Below, piece by piece: positions 19,601-26,805 of a stretch of 64,000 bases of DNA (the first letter of the stretch is position 1; each line of letters opens with the position of its first letter). The stretch comes from Desulfurispira natronophila. Its GTDB lineage: Bacteria; Chrysiogenota; Chrysiogenetes; Chrysiogenales; Chrysiogenaceae. Location: contig NZ_JACHID010000001.1 in the NCBI RefSeq assembly GCF_014203025.1, positions 310,001 through 374,000 of the forward strand. The letters are read 5' to 3'. The position numbers were made by a program, and so were the translations under genes. The notes beneath the pieces are model-generated. The model was not told where the DNA came from. It worked only from the letters and a program-made list of their open reading frames with translations, and searched no databases.

Positions 19601-20010
19601 GGAGCACTTACCACCATGGAGTAGCCAGCGAGCATCGTAACTCTATCGTGGAGAGAGTTATCAAGGGTATTATGAATATGATTGAAGACCCAGATGGGCA
19701 CTGGATACTGCGCAGTGATCACCACGACTCCCATTGGGAACTGGCACTCAGTGGAAGCATTGGGGACAAGGAGCCTCGGCATATAGTTATTGACCGCACT
19801 TTTGTAGATGAGACTGACACACGCTGGGTTATTGACTATAAAACAGGCTACCATGAAGGCTCTGGCCTAACGGAGTTTATCAATAGTGAAATTGAGCGCT
19901 ATCGCCCTCAGTTGCAGCTTTATGCTAATGCCTTTGCATCTTTGGAAAATCGCTTGATAAAAAAAGCACTGTACTTCCCTTTTCACAAAAAAATGATTGA
20001 AGTAACATAA
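16651..20010 (+). CDS. AddA/RecB-like UvrD helicase with C-terminal nuclease domain
   Basis: A 1119-residue superfamily 1 helicase. Motifs in order: I APAGSGKTEL, Ia ITFTRKAVGEMKERI, II DEFQDTS, III GDPMQSIYRFRQAE, IV LQVNFRS, V MTIHKAKGLEFDHV, VI LYVACTRTRKSLG. A C-terminal RecB-like nuclease shows HEWIRRL, IDRTFVDE, VIDYKTG and LQLYANAF. It would unwind and degrade DNA from double-strand breaks, loading RecA after Chi-like sites, with the AddB-like partner. I chose ATG 16651, with AAAGG five bases upstream and only a short lead before the conserved region; upstream starts at 16591-16627 lie inside the AddB-like gene. It is probably cotranslated with that gene. Confidence 0.88.
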   Translation: MLPHTPVADAKERKRALDVTCSFIVQAPAGSGKTELITQRYLSLLARVKQPEEILAITFTRKAVGEMKERIISHLHLAAKGIPPAEQHKLDTYHLACQALQNSQRQGWQLLDHPARLSIQTIDSLCASLGRQIPYFSRLGGQPEITSSPRLLYQKAARKTLTEYHDPSVQCLHIYLSHQYGLAEELLLGMLATREQWLPQIIGCQQHGRFVLERALQGLVQKALDTLQKHISEDEVRELRILGAYASSYLPNNSLPGQIDWDAFPEFTVNHQKCWQGLRELLLTQEGGWRKQITVHQGFPPKSKGGNPEYKTRMLNLLANLSERKDEELLRRSLQLVATVPVKYSDNHWDIIEAIIDVLLKAVANLWITFQSHGCVDYSQMSLSALEALGEEDTPTDLALALDNRISHVLIDEFQDTSISQYLLLRRLTSGWQEGDGRTFFAVGDPMQSIYRFRQAEVGLFLRARQNGIGNLHLNPLRLQVNFRSQASVVKWINSLLSKIFPLTEDTLSGAITYAPSKAFHRTVNDNCVRVNLSQDSDEETQKIINEIIRLQQDDPSGTIAILARNRNHLVDIIRSLKRNDIPFSALEMESLALSPVILDLITITRALTHEGDSIAWLSLLRAPWSGLCLADLQLLRHKENTTLWQALHDNQTLSLLSPDGQARVQRLLLVLKEAELQRGRLPLSRWVEGMWRQLGGPAFCKHSGELDDAATFFTLLTQIETEDFISVQRIEELVHEHYCAVDPEADKSLQLMTIHKAKGLEFDHVLIPGLARQPRSSSAPLLTWLELTQLETPSILLAMKKRGRSQTETPLFDYLWDIEKQCIENESRRLLYVACTRTRKSLGLFATLGVDRNSSSLNAQWKKPPTSSLMNFLWPHIKSTVPLPSNKEAPEATENRIDSPPKLQRVPASWVVPVVAACPLLLPSSAVSDSLSHEPPLYEWAGETARQTGILFHEWIRRLGEQDLLTSINFVNQLTHLQERIYWSTYHHGVASEHRNSIVERVIKGIMNMIEDPDGHWILRSDHHDSHWELALSGSIGDKEPRHIVIDRTFVDETDTRWVIDYKTGYHEGSGLTEFINSEIERYRPQLQLYANAFASLENRLIKKALYFPFHKKMIEVT

Positions 20011-20047
20011 CTTCGCTTTTCGCAAACACATAAACACTGGAACTCTT

Positions 20048-21277
20048 GTGTCTCATTATATTGACCGCTTTTCAACACATGTCAAAAATGTTCTGCATGG
20101 TTTTTTTATAGCGCTGGGAACGACTATTGCGGAACCATCTACGATTCTGCCTTTAATTGTTAACTACTTTACTGCCAATAGCATTATCGTTGGATTGTTT
20201 GCTTCTTTACTTCGCGGCGGCGCTGTCGTGGTTCAGATGTTTGCTGCATTTTACTCACAAAGTCTGACCAGAGTCATGCCATATCAACGAATAGTATACT
20301 TTGTTCGGGTCCTTAGCTGGTTCGGTATTGGTGCTGCTCTATATTTTATTGGAGACTCATCTGCTATCATCAGCCTCTGGTCATTGGGCATTGGTCTCTT
20401 TATATTTTCTTTTGCTGCGGGATTTGGCTCAATATACTATCGAGAAATACTGGGCAAAGTTTTCAGTCATCGTTACCTGGGACACTCTACCGCACGACGT
20501 CAATTTTTCGCAGCTATTGGCGCTATTCTCAGCGGTGTAGTAGCCGGATGGGTACTGAGCACCTATTCGCCTCCACAAAGTTACGGTTTACTTTTTATGG
20601 TAAGTGCCCTGCTGCTGGCTGTTGGTTATGGTATTTTTATTACTGTTCCTGAGCCATTAAAGACCGAGATTTCTGAGCGCGAGAGTTCTTTTGTGCTCTT
20701 TTTACAGAACTCATGGCTACTATTACGTCAGGACTGGGCTCTCCGATGGCAGATAATTGTTGTGCTAATCTCCCACTCCTACCTTTTTGCATCTCCATTT
20801 GTTATCTTGCGTGCTGATGAAGTCCTGAACCTGACCGGTTGGCTCGTTGGCGGTTATGTTTCATTACAAATGACAGGTGCCATGCTGGGGAATATCCTGT
20901 GGGGGCAGCTGGCTTCTCGTGGGCGTAATCGCGAAGTAATGATGCTTTCTTTTGCCCTTATGATGGTAGCCATGATTTTTGCCATGACATCTTCCATCGC
21001 TTGGCAATACGGCGTTTTCTTCCTCCTAAGTGGAGCCGCCATGGATGGATTTCGCTTGGTAGCCAACAACCTGATTATTATTATAGCCCCACCAGCCAAA
21101 CGTCCTGTCTATATAGCTCTGCAGTTTAATATTACAGCCCTTGGGCTCTTCTTTGCCGTTCCCGGTGGTATCATCCTTGGTTATTTCGGCTACAACGTGC
21201 TATACATTTTTACAATTATTGTATTGTTTATCGGCCTTATCTGCGCCCAAAAACTTTCCAATAACCGTGTGGTTTAA
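20048..21277 (+). CDS. MFS transporter
   Basis: A 409-residue polytopic protein with about 12 predicted helices in two halves, as in the major facilitator superfamily. Motifs are weak: the loop after helix 2-3 is divergent, and the middle loop (EPLKTEISERESS) is charged. The start is GTG with GGAA upstream. It lies 37 bases after the AddA-like gene and about 140 before kdsC. Substrate cannot be inferred. Confidence 0.75.
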   Translation: MSHYIDRFSTHVKNVLHGFFIALGTTIAEPSTILPLIVNYFTANSIIVGLFASLLRGGAVVVQMFAAFYSQSLTRVMPYQRIVYFVRVLSWFGIGAALYFIGDSSAIISLWSLGIGLFIFSFAAGFGSIYYREILGKVFSHRYLGHSTARRQFFAAIGAILSGVVAGWVLSTYSPPQSYGLLFMVSALLLAVGYGIFITVPEPLKTEISERESSFVLFLQNSWLLLRQDWALRWQIIVVLISHSYLFASPFVILRADEVLNLTGWLVGGYVSLQMTGAMLGNILWGQLASRGRNREVMMLSFALMMVAMIFAMTSSIAWQYGVFFLLSGAAMDGFRLVANNLIIIIAPPAKRPVYIALQFNITALGLFFAVPGGIILGYFGYNVLYIFTIIVLFIGLICAQKLSNNRVV

Positions 21278-21340
21278 TCGCTAACATAACACTATATCAT
21301 GCCCACGTGTGGTCATTCATTGCTGCGTGCAACTACTCTC

Positions 21341-21388
21341 AACCTGTAATATTGGAAGTGCCAACAATTTTTACAGGTTAACGTTAAC
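21341..21388 (+). promoter_or_regulatory. Inverted repeat and GTTAACGTTAAC palindrome upstream of kdsC
   Basis: AACCTGTAA (21341-21349) and TTACAGGTT (21371-21379) are a perfect 9-base inverted repeat around a 21-base loop that itself contains TTGG and CCAA. The right arm runs into GTTAACGTTAAC (21377-21388), a 12-base self-complementary site. The two structures overlap 25-75 bases before the kdsC start. There is no T-run, so it is not a standard terminator. An operator or leader structure for the LPS cluster is possible. Confidence 0.35.
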
Positions 21389-21414
21389 TATTATGAATAC
21401 ATTTGGAGTAAACG

Positions 21415-21936
21415 ATGAGATTGCAGGATAAAATACAGCGCATTACCACTGTAGTTTTTGATGTGGATGGTGTGCTTTCTGATGGTAAAATCACTTACGA
21501 TATACATGGAGTTGAGTATAAGAGTTTTCACGTCAGAGATGGACATCGCATTAAACTTCTGCACCGTGTTGGTTACCATACGGGCATTATAACAGGGCGG
21601 CACAGCCCTGTGGTAGCCCACAGGGCTAAAGAACTGGAAATAAAGATGCTGTATCAAGGTGCTATAGACAAGCTCGCCGTTTATGAGCAGATGAAAAATG
21701 AATACCAGTTGGTTGATGAGCAGATTGCTTACATAGGTGATGATATTATTGACATCCCAGTACTACGGCGAGCAGGCTTGGCAGCCTGCGTTCCGGATGC
21801 TATTGAGGATGTGCGCCGTGAGGTTGATATCATTACCCAGTGCCGTGGTGGTGAAGGTGCTGCTGGAGAATTCATAGAGCGCATACTGCAGGAAGCTGGC
21901 CACTGGCCTATCATAATGGAACGTTACTGGCGATGA
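21415..21936 (+). CDS. kdsC: 3-deoxy-D-manno-octulosonate 8-phosphate phosphatase
   Basis: A 173-residue HAD-family phosphatase that removes the phosphate from KDO-8-phosphate in LPS core synthesis. Motif I is DVDGVLSDG (Asp16, Asp18), motif II is ITGRHS, and GDDIIDIPVLRRAG gives motifs III/IV. The short, tetrameric KdsC form without a cap is expected. A TTGGAGTAA ribosome-binding site precedes the ATG. The stop overlaps the lptC start as ATGA. Order kdsC-lptC-lptA-lptB-rpoN-hpf-ptsN matches the classic proteobacterial cluster. Confidence 0.96.
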   Translation: MRLQDKIQRITTVVFDVDGVLSDGKITYDIHGVEYKSFHVRDGHRIKLLHRVGYHTGIITGRHSPVVAHRAKELEIKMLYQGAIDKLAVYEQMKNEYQLVDEQIAYIGDDIIDIPVLRRAGLAACVPDAIEDVRREVDIITQCRGGEGAAGEFIERILQEAGHWPIIMERYWR

Positions 21937-22472
21937 AATACCTCCTCTACTTGTTTAGCATTGGCTTGCTTGCCTATCTGGGCTATGTCTTTTACCAACA
22001 CTCAGCTTCTGTGCCGGAACTTAAGGTCACACAGGATCGTGATGAACTGGTCAGTTGGGGAGTAAAGTTAGACCGTGTAGATCCTGAGACTGGCAAACGA
22101 ACGCACACTCTGCTCGGCGACAAGTCTGTGCATCGTGAGCAATCAATCGAACTGGAATCATTGCAGTTGCTTTTGTACAGTGCTGGAGTTCAGACTGAAG
22201 AGCTTACAGCTCCCCTTGGTATGTTTTTTGACCATAATCAGGTTGTCATTTTGCCGGACAATTACGAAGCCACTTCCATCGATGGCTTTGTTCTGCGAGG
22301 GAAAAATGCTATATATGACATTCAGGCACAAAAATTGCTTTCAGAGCACCCCTTTACCCTGACCGGGGACGAGGGGTTCTTTCTTACCGGCAACCGCCTT
22401 GAGGTGGACCGGGAAAACATGACGCTGCGTGCAGATGGCAATATACGCGGTGAGTGGGGGCTTAAGCCATGA
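21933..22472 (+). CDS. lptC: LPS export ABC transporter periplasmic protein LptC
   Basis: A 179-residue bitopic protein. One N-terminal transmembrane helix (about 3-20) anchors a periplasmic beta-jellyroll with DNYEATSIDGFVLRGKNAIYD. LptC links the LptB2FG extractor to the LptA bridge. Similarity between LptC homologues is low; the call rests on size, topology and the position between kdsC and lptA. Start and stop overlap both neighbours by four bases, implying coupling. Confidence 0.9.
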   Translation: MKYLLYLFSIGLLAYLGYVFYQHSASVPELKVTQDRDELVSWGVKLDRVDPETGKRTHTLLGDKSVHREQSIELESLQLLLYSAGVQTEELTAPLGMFFDHNQVVILPDNYEATSIDGFVLRGKNAIYDIQAQKLLSEHPFTLTGDEGFFLTGNRLEVDRENMTLRADGNIRGEWGLKP

Positions 22473-22930
22473 TTAAACTACTGAGTTTTATACTTGTGCT
22501 TACATATTGGGTGAGTGCCACCTACGCAAATACTGTCAATCGATCCACTGTTGAAAGTGATCACCTGGAAATTAGCGCTCAAACCGGCGAGAGTAAATTC
22601 TGGGGAAATGTTGTCTTTGAGTCCCCTCAATACCTGCTTTACTCTGGTTACCTCCTAGTGAAGTCGCAAAAAGACGACGGAGACCGCTGGCAGGTTAAAG
22701 AGCTCCATGCTTGGGATGAGGTACGTCTTCTCTACGAAGATAAACGAGGTTTCTCCGATGAGCTTTTTTATTATCACGATGAGCAAATTATTGAGCTCGT
22801 AGGTAATGCTCGATTGGTCGACAACACTGGATCAATGGAAGCCCCCTTGATAACTATTTACGAGCCTACCGGAGAGGTGGTAGTCAAGGGTGATGAACAT
22901 CAACGTATACGGGTGATTTTTGAAGACTGA
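22469..22930 (+). CDS. lptA: LPS transport periplasmic protein LptA (OstA-like)
   Basis: A 153-residue periplasmic protein with an N-terminal signal peptide (about 1-20, LLSFILVLTYWVSATYA). The OstA-like jellyroll follows: VESDHLEISAQTGESKFWGNV, SDELFYYHDEQIIELVGNARL. LptA forms the periplasmic bridge for LPS. The start overlaps lptC by four bases and the end overlaps lptB by eleven. Confidence 0.92.
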   Translation: MIKLLSFILVLTYWVSATYANTVNRSTVESDHLEISAQTGESKFWGNVVFESPQYLLYSGYLLVKSQKDDGDRWQVKELHAWDEVRLLYEDKRGFSDELFYYHDEQIIELVGNARLVDNTGSMEAPLITIYEPTGEVVVKGDEHQRIRVIFED

Positions 22931-23669
22931 TCAGGATACTGAGCAACCAATTCTCCAAGCAAAAGGACTGGTTAAGCGTTACGGAAAGCGCACCGTTGTT
23001 GACAGCGTAGATTACCATGTAAACAAGGCAGAGGTAGTCGCCCTGCTAGGTCCGAATGGAGCAGGTAAAACTACTACCTTTTACATGACAGTGGGTCTGG
23101 TACCTGCAGACGAGGGGTCTATTTTTTTACATGGTCAGGATATCTCAAGACTTCCTGTATATCAGAGAGGTCGATTGGGATTGGCCTACCTTCCTCAAGA
23201 ACCAAGTGTTTTCCGTAAATTATCTGTTGAAGATAATATTTGGGCACTACTTGAGCTACGTAAAGACATCAATACCTCCCAAAAAAAGGATGAGCTTGAA
23301 GGTCTGTTGCAAGAGTTCCGCATAACCCACATTCGTAAGTCAAAAGGCTATGTTCTCAGTGGTGGTGAGCGGCGCCGCGCAGAAATAGCACGTGCCCTTG
23401 CGCAAAACCCACGTATGATTTTGCTGGATGAGCCCTTTGCTGGTATCGACCCAATTGCAGTTGAGGAGATTCGTAGCATTATACGCCAACTGCAGCAGCG
23501 GGGTATTGGCACATTGATAACTGATCATAACGTACGGGAGACCCTGGGAACCTGTGACCGAGCCTACATACTTTCCGACGGAACAATTCTTGCTGAGGGT
23601 GATCCTGCTACCATTACCAACTCTCCAGCCGTGCGTCAGGCATACCTGGGAGAAAATTACCGGGGTTAA
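22920..23669 (+). CDS. lptB: LPS export ABC ATPase LptB
   Basis: A 249-residue ABC ATPase with Walker A GPNGAGKTTT, Q-loop YLPQEPSVFRKLSVEDN, signature LSGGERRRAEIARAL, and Walker B LLDEPFAGIDP followed by the switch His in LITDHN. The LSGGERRR and PSVFRKLSV stretches are typical of LptB rather than other ABC ATPases. It powers LPS extraction with LptF and LptG, encoded at 45802-47894. The start is TTG, overlapping the end of lptA, with GGGTGA upstream. An antisense frame inside is a shadow. Confidence 0.96.
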   Translation: MKTDQDTEQPILQAKGLVKRYGKRTVVDSVDYHVNKAEVVALLGPNGAGKTTTFYMTVGLVPADEGSIFLHGQDISRLPVYQRGRLGLAYLPQEPSVFRKLSVEDNIWALLELRKDINTSQKKDELEGLLQEFRITHIRKSKGYVLSGGERRRAEIARALAQNPRMILLDEPFAGIDPIAVEEIRSIIRQLQQRGIGTLITDHNVRETLGTCDRAYILSDGTILAEGDPATITNSPAVRQAYLGENYRG

Positions 23670-23677
23670 ATGCGAAT

Positions 23678-25087
23678 ATGAAAGCCACCATGAACCTGGG
23701 ACAAACACAGACACTACAACAGTCACTGGTAATGACACCAGCACTGCAACAAGCAATAAAGCTGCTGCAGCTATCGCGCTTGGAGCTGGAGCAACAAATA
23801 GAAAATGAGCTACTGGAAAACCCTGTGCTGGAAGCTGAAGATCCCGTAGTTGAAGATGGACTTGAAGAGCTGTCCAGTCCGGTGTCAACTATTGAGCAAG
23901 ACCGTAATGATTTTGAGAATTACCTTAACAGTTATGGGGAAAACCTCCCTACAGGCAGTAGTTACGAGGTCCCCGAAGACGATTATGAGCCTCCTATTCG
24001 CAGTCGCCAATCAATTTCAACTGAGCTCATGGGGCAAGTTCGGGAAATGGATATCCCGGATAAGCAGATTCAGGCAGCATTTATTCTGATCAACAACCTG
24101 GATGCCGATGGATACTTGCGAGTGCCATTGGAAGAATTAGCCAGTGAGCACTACCCACAAGACTTGCTAGAGACAGTTTTGACTGAAGTTGTCCAAGAGC
24201 TTGACCCTCCTGGGCTCGGCTCTCGCAATATTCAAGAGTACTTGCTGATACAGCTAGAATGGATGAACCATCATGATTTAAACGCTCCTTACCAGATAGT
24301 GCGAGGTATCATAGAGCTCTTTCTTGAGCAAATGGATAAAAAAGGGCTGAAAAAAATTGTGCGCAACCTGCACTGTACTGAAGAAGAAGCTATTAAAGCG
24401 ATTGATGTAATACGAAGCATGGAGTTTTCACCCGCTCACGGATACTTCGATTACGATGATCATAATATCACCATTGTACCTGACGTATATTATGTCCGGG
24501 ACAATAACGGACAGTATCGGGTCCTCACTAATGATGACAGTTTACCACGATTGCACGTTAATCAAGACTACCTTCGATTGGCAAAATCCACTCCTGACAA
24601 GGAAAGTTATCAGTACGTGGAAAAGAAATACCAAGCTGCCAAGTGGTTTGTGAAAAGTATAGAGCAGCGGCAAAAAACTATTTTGCGTGTTGCACAAAGC
24701 ATTTTAAAGTTCCAGCACGGTTTTTTCCAGGGGGGACCTATGCACTTGCAAGGGCTTAACCTGAGTCAGGTTGCTGACGACATTGGCGTACACGAATCCA
24801 CTGTCAGCCGAGTCACCACAAACAAGTATGCCCACACCCCTTGGGGAATTTACGAGTTGAAGTTCTTCTTCAGCAGCGGTATAAAGGGAAGTTCACTGTC
24901 AGTAGATGTACTCAAGCAGCACCTGAAGGAATTAATTGAAGGTGAGGACAGTAAGAAACCTCTCAGTGATGAGAAGTTGGTCGGAATTCTTAAAGCAAAA
25001 GGCTTTGAGGTTGCACGACGCACAGTAGCCAAGTACCGAGCTGATTTGGGTATACCTACCGCTTCGGCTCGCAAAAATCGTCTTTAA
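23678..25087 (+). CDS. rpoN: RNA polymerase sigma-54 factor
   Basis: A 469-residue sigma-54. Region I is Gln/Leu-rich (LQQSLVMTPALQQAIKLLQL, IENELLENPVLE). An acidic region II (about 55-105) follows, then the core-binding domain with IQEYLLIQL. The C-terminal HTH is LSQVADDIGVHESTVSRVTTNK, and the RpoN box ARRTVAKYRADLGIP lies near residues 446-460. It directs activator-dependent promoters of GG/GC type. The start could be this ATG or one four codons later; neither has a strong ribosome-binding site. It follows lptB by eight bases. I found no convincing sigma-54 promoter in the window. Confidence 0.97.
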   Translation: MKATMNLGQTQTLQQSLVMTPALQQAIKLLQLSRLELEQQIENELLENPVLEAEDPVVEDGLEELSSPVSTIEQDRNDFENYLNSYGENLPTGSSYEVPEDDYEPPIRSRQSISTELMGQVREMDIPDKQIQAAFILINNLDADGYLRVPLEELASEHYPQDLLETVLTEVVQELDPPGLGSRNIQEYLLIQLEWMNHHDLNAPYQIVRGIIELFLEQMDKKGLKKIVRNLHCTEEEAIKAIDVIRSMEFSPAHGYFDYDDHNITIVPDVYYVRDNNGQYRVLTNDDSLPRLHVNQDYLRLAKSTPDKESYQYVEKKYQAAKWFVKSIEQRQKTILRVAQSILKFQHGFFQGGPMHLQGLNLSQVADDIGVHESTVSRVTTNKYAHTPWGIYELKFFFSSGIKGSSLSVDVLKQHLKELIEGEDSKKPLSDEKLVGILKAKGFEVARRTVAKYRADLGIPTASARKNRL

Positions 25088-25287
25088 AGTATAAGAAAGG
25101 CACTGCTCACCGACACTTACTGCGTAAGCATCTTCATGAACATAATACTATTAAGCTCCTGCCATCAAAACCTGTTTTCAGCTTAGGTGCGAGCTAATAT
25201 TGCCGACACATTATGCAGCTGAAAAATTTCAAATCCTATGCTTGTTATCGTTAATTACGCAAATAAAGACAACCTTGGAGGATTACC

Positions 25288-25848
25288 ATGAACATTCAGA
25301 TTACTGGAAAGCAAATTGAACTGACTGAGCCCCTGAAACAATACGCCGAAGAAAAAATCAGCAAACTTAGTCGTTATTTCGATACAATAATGGATGCTCA
25401 TATTGTGCTTTCAGTCAACAAACATCGCCAAAAAGCTGAAGTTAATATTTTGGTCAACGGCATTAATATTAGCGCTGAAAGTACAACACACGACATGTAT
25501 GCATCTATAGATACGATGCTCGACAAGATTGAGCGCCAGGTCAAGCGCTACAAAAACAAGATAAAAAGCCATAAACCACGCCAACAAGCGAAAGATATAG
25601 TTGTCAACATGAACATCTTTGATGCTGATAGTTTTGAGACGAGTGATGCAGAAGTTGCCGACAACGAACCGCAGATCATCAAAAGCACTAGCTTCAAGGT
25701 TAAACCTATGGGTGTTGACGAAGCAGCCATGCAAATGAATCTCATTAATAACGAATTTCTCGTCTTTCGCAATGCTGACACTGATCAAATCAATGTCATC
25801 TACTTGCGCAAAGACGGCAACTATGGACTCATAGAGCCAGAAGTTTAA
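25288..25848 (+). CDS. hpf: Ribosome hibernation promoting factor, long form
   Basis: A 186-residue protein. Its N-terminal S30AE domain (about 1-95) is MNIQITGKQIELTEPLKQYA to RYKNKIKSHKPR. A variable linker follows, and a C-terminal HPF-like domain (about 130-186) has KVKPMGVDEAAMQMNL and VIYLRKDGNYGLIEPEV. Long HPF makes 100S ribosome dimers in stationary phase. TTGGAGG precedes the ATG. It is separated from rpoN by about 200 bases and so may have its own promoter. Confidence 0.96.
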   Translation: MNIQITGKQIELTEPLKQYAEEKISKLSRYFDTIMDAHIVLSVNKHRQKAEVNILVNGINISAESTTHDMYASIDTMLDKIERQVKRYKNKIKSHKPRQQAKDIVVNMNIFDADSFETSDAEVADNEPQIIKSTSFKVKPMGVDEAAMQMNLINNEFLVFRNADTDQINVIYLRKDGNYGLIEPEV

Positions 25849-25852
25849 GGAA

Positions 25853-26308
25853 ATGTGCTTTTATCACCAGTTAAATCCCGAACGGATCATTGTTAATATT
25901 GCGGCCACTGACCAGGATGAATTCCTGGCAGTGGCCGCTGACTATATAGGTAGGCTGTGCCCAGATGTAAACGGAAGCACAGTACATAACGCACTGCTTG
26001 AAAGAGAACGACTGGGCACGACTGCCACTGGTCACCAAGTTGCTATTCCCCACTGTAAGATGAAAAAACTACAAAGAGCTGAGCTTTTTATCTTCACCAC
26101 AGCAGAACCACTTGACTTTAAGTCTGCCGACGGCTCAATGACCCAACTTTTTTTTGTTCTTCTGAGTCCTCAGCATATGGTGCGTGAACATTTGCAAATA
26201 CTGGCTCAAATATCCCGTGTTGCTCGAAAAGCTGCTCTTGTACAATCTTTGATTCGTAGCTGCTCGGGCCAGCAGCTTTTAGAGCTTCTACAATCTGAAC
26301 TTGAGTAG
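25853..26308 (+). CDS. ptsN: PTS IIA-type nitrogen-regulatory protein
   Basis: A 151-residue PTS EIIA of the fructose/mannitol fold. The phospho-accepting His67 lies in VAIPHCKM, after LLERERLGTTATGH. PtsN receives phosphate from the nitrogen PTS and regulates potassium transport and other targets; the gene follows rpoN and hpf as in many Proteobacteria. It starts four bases after hpf. Whether EI-Ntr and NPr exist here cannot be seen. Confidence 0.93.
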   Translation: MCFYHQLNPERIIVNIAATDQDEFLAVAADYIGRLCPDVNGSTVHNALLERERLGTTATGHQVAIPHCKMKKLQRAELFIFTTAEPLDFKSADGSMTQLFFVLLSPQHMVREHLQILAQISRVARKAALVQSLIRSCSGQQLLELLQSELE

Positions 26309-26548
26309 CAAAAAACACTTCTTTTTTACTGGACACTCACGTCATGGTTAACTAACTGGAGAGTTGTTTGTTCCCTTTGTTGGATAGGTTACGGAATCAT
26401 GTTGACTCAGGTGAGAAAGTCCACTAACTTTCAAAGGTCCAAGGTTATCGAAACTGAAATCTCTAATCACCACACCATTTTGCAGTATCACACTATGTCA
26501 GATATTACTGATCAAGGTTGATATGGCAAAATTTCAGGGGATACTCCA

Positions 26549-26800
26549 ATGAAGGATAGCCGATTTAGCCCTTTGGAAGAAGCCTGGATACTTTTTTTTA
26601 TACTGGGTGTGGTTATGATCAATTATCCATTTACCCACATTTTCAACAAAGTTACTACCTTTATGGGCATTCCACTAATGGTATTTTACTTTTTAGTTGG
26701 GTGGCCCTTGTCAATACTGGTCATTTACCTTTTTGCCCGGAACATCAAAAACAGTGAAACCACTGAAGGTGATCTGGACAGTGATGGGGAGGGTAGTTAA
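26549..26800 (+). CDS. Small two-helix membrane protein, possible partner of the SSS-SpoIIE protein
   Basis: An 83-residue protein with two hydrophobic segments (about 12-30, LFFILGVVMINYPFT; about 40-63, PLMVFYFLVGWPLSILVIYLF) and an acidic tail (SETTEGDLDSDGEGS). I do not recognise a named family. Small membrane proteins with this look precede sodium:solute symporter-type sensors and carriers in other genomes. It starts after AGGGGAT, and its stop is five bases before the large fusion gene. A subunit role is inferred from this tight spacing. The 240-base gap before it holds no clear gene. Confidence 0.75.
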   Translation: MKDSRFSPLEEAWILFFILGVVMINYPFTHIFNKVTTFMGIPLMVFYFLVGWPLSILVIYLFARNIKNSETTEGDLDSDGEGS

Positions 26801-26805
26801 TAAGT

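Noticed and set aside
23340-23888. 182-codon antisense frame across lptB and rpoN
   Set aside because: Both real genes are firmly identified and the antisense product shows no family.
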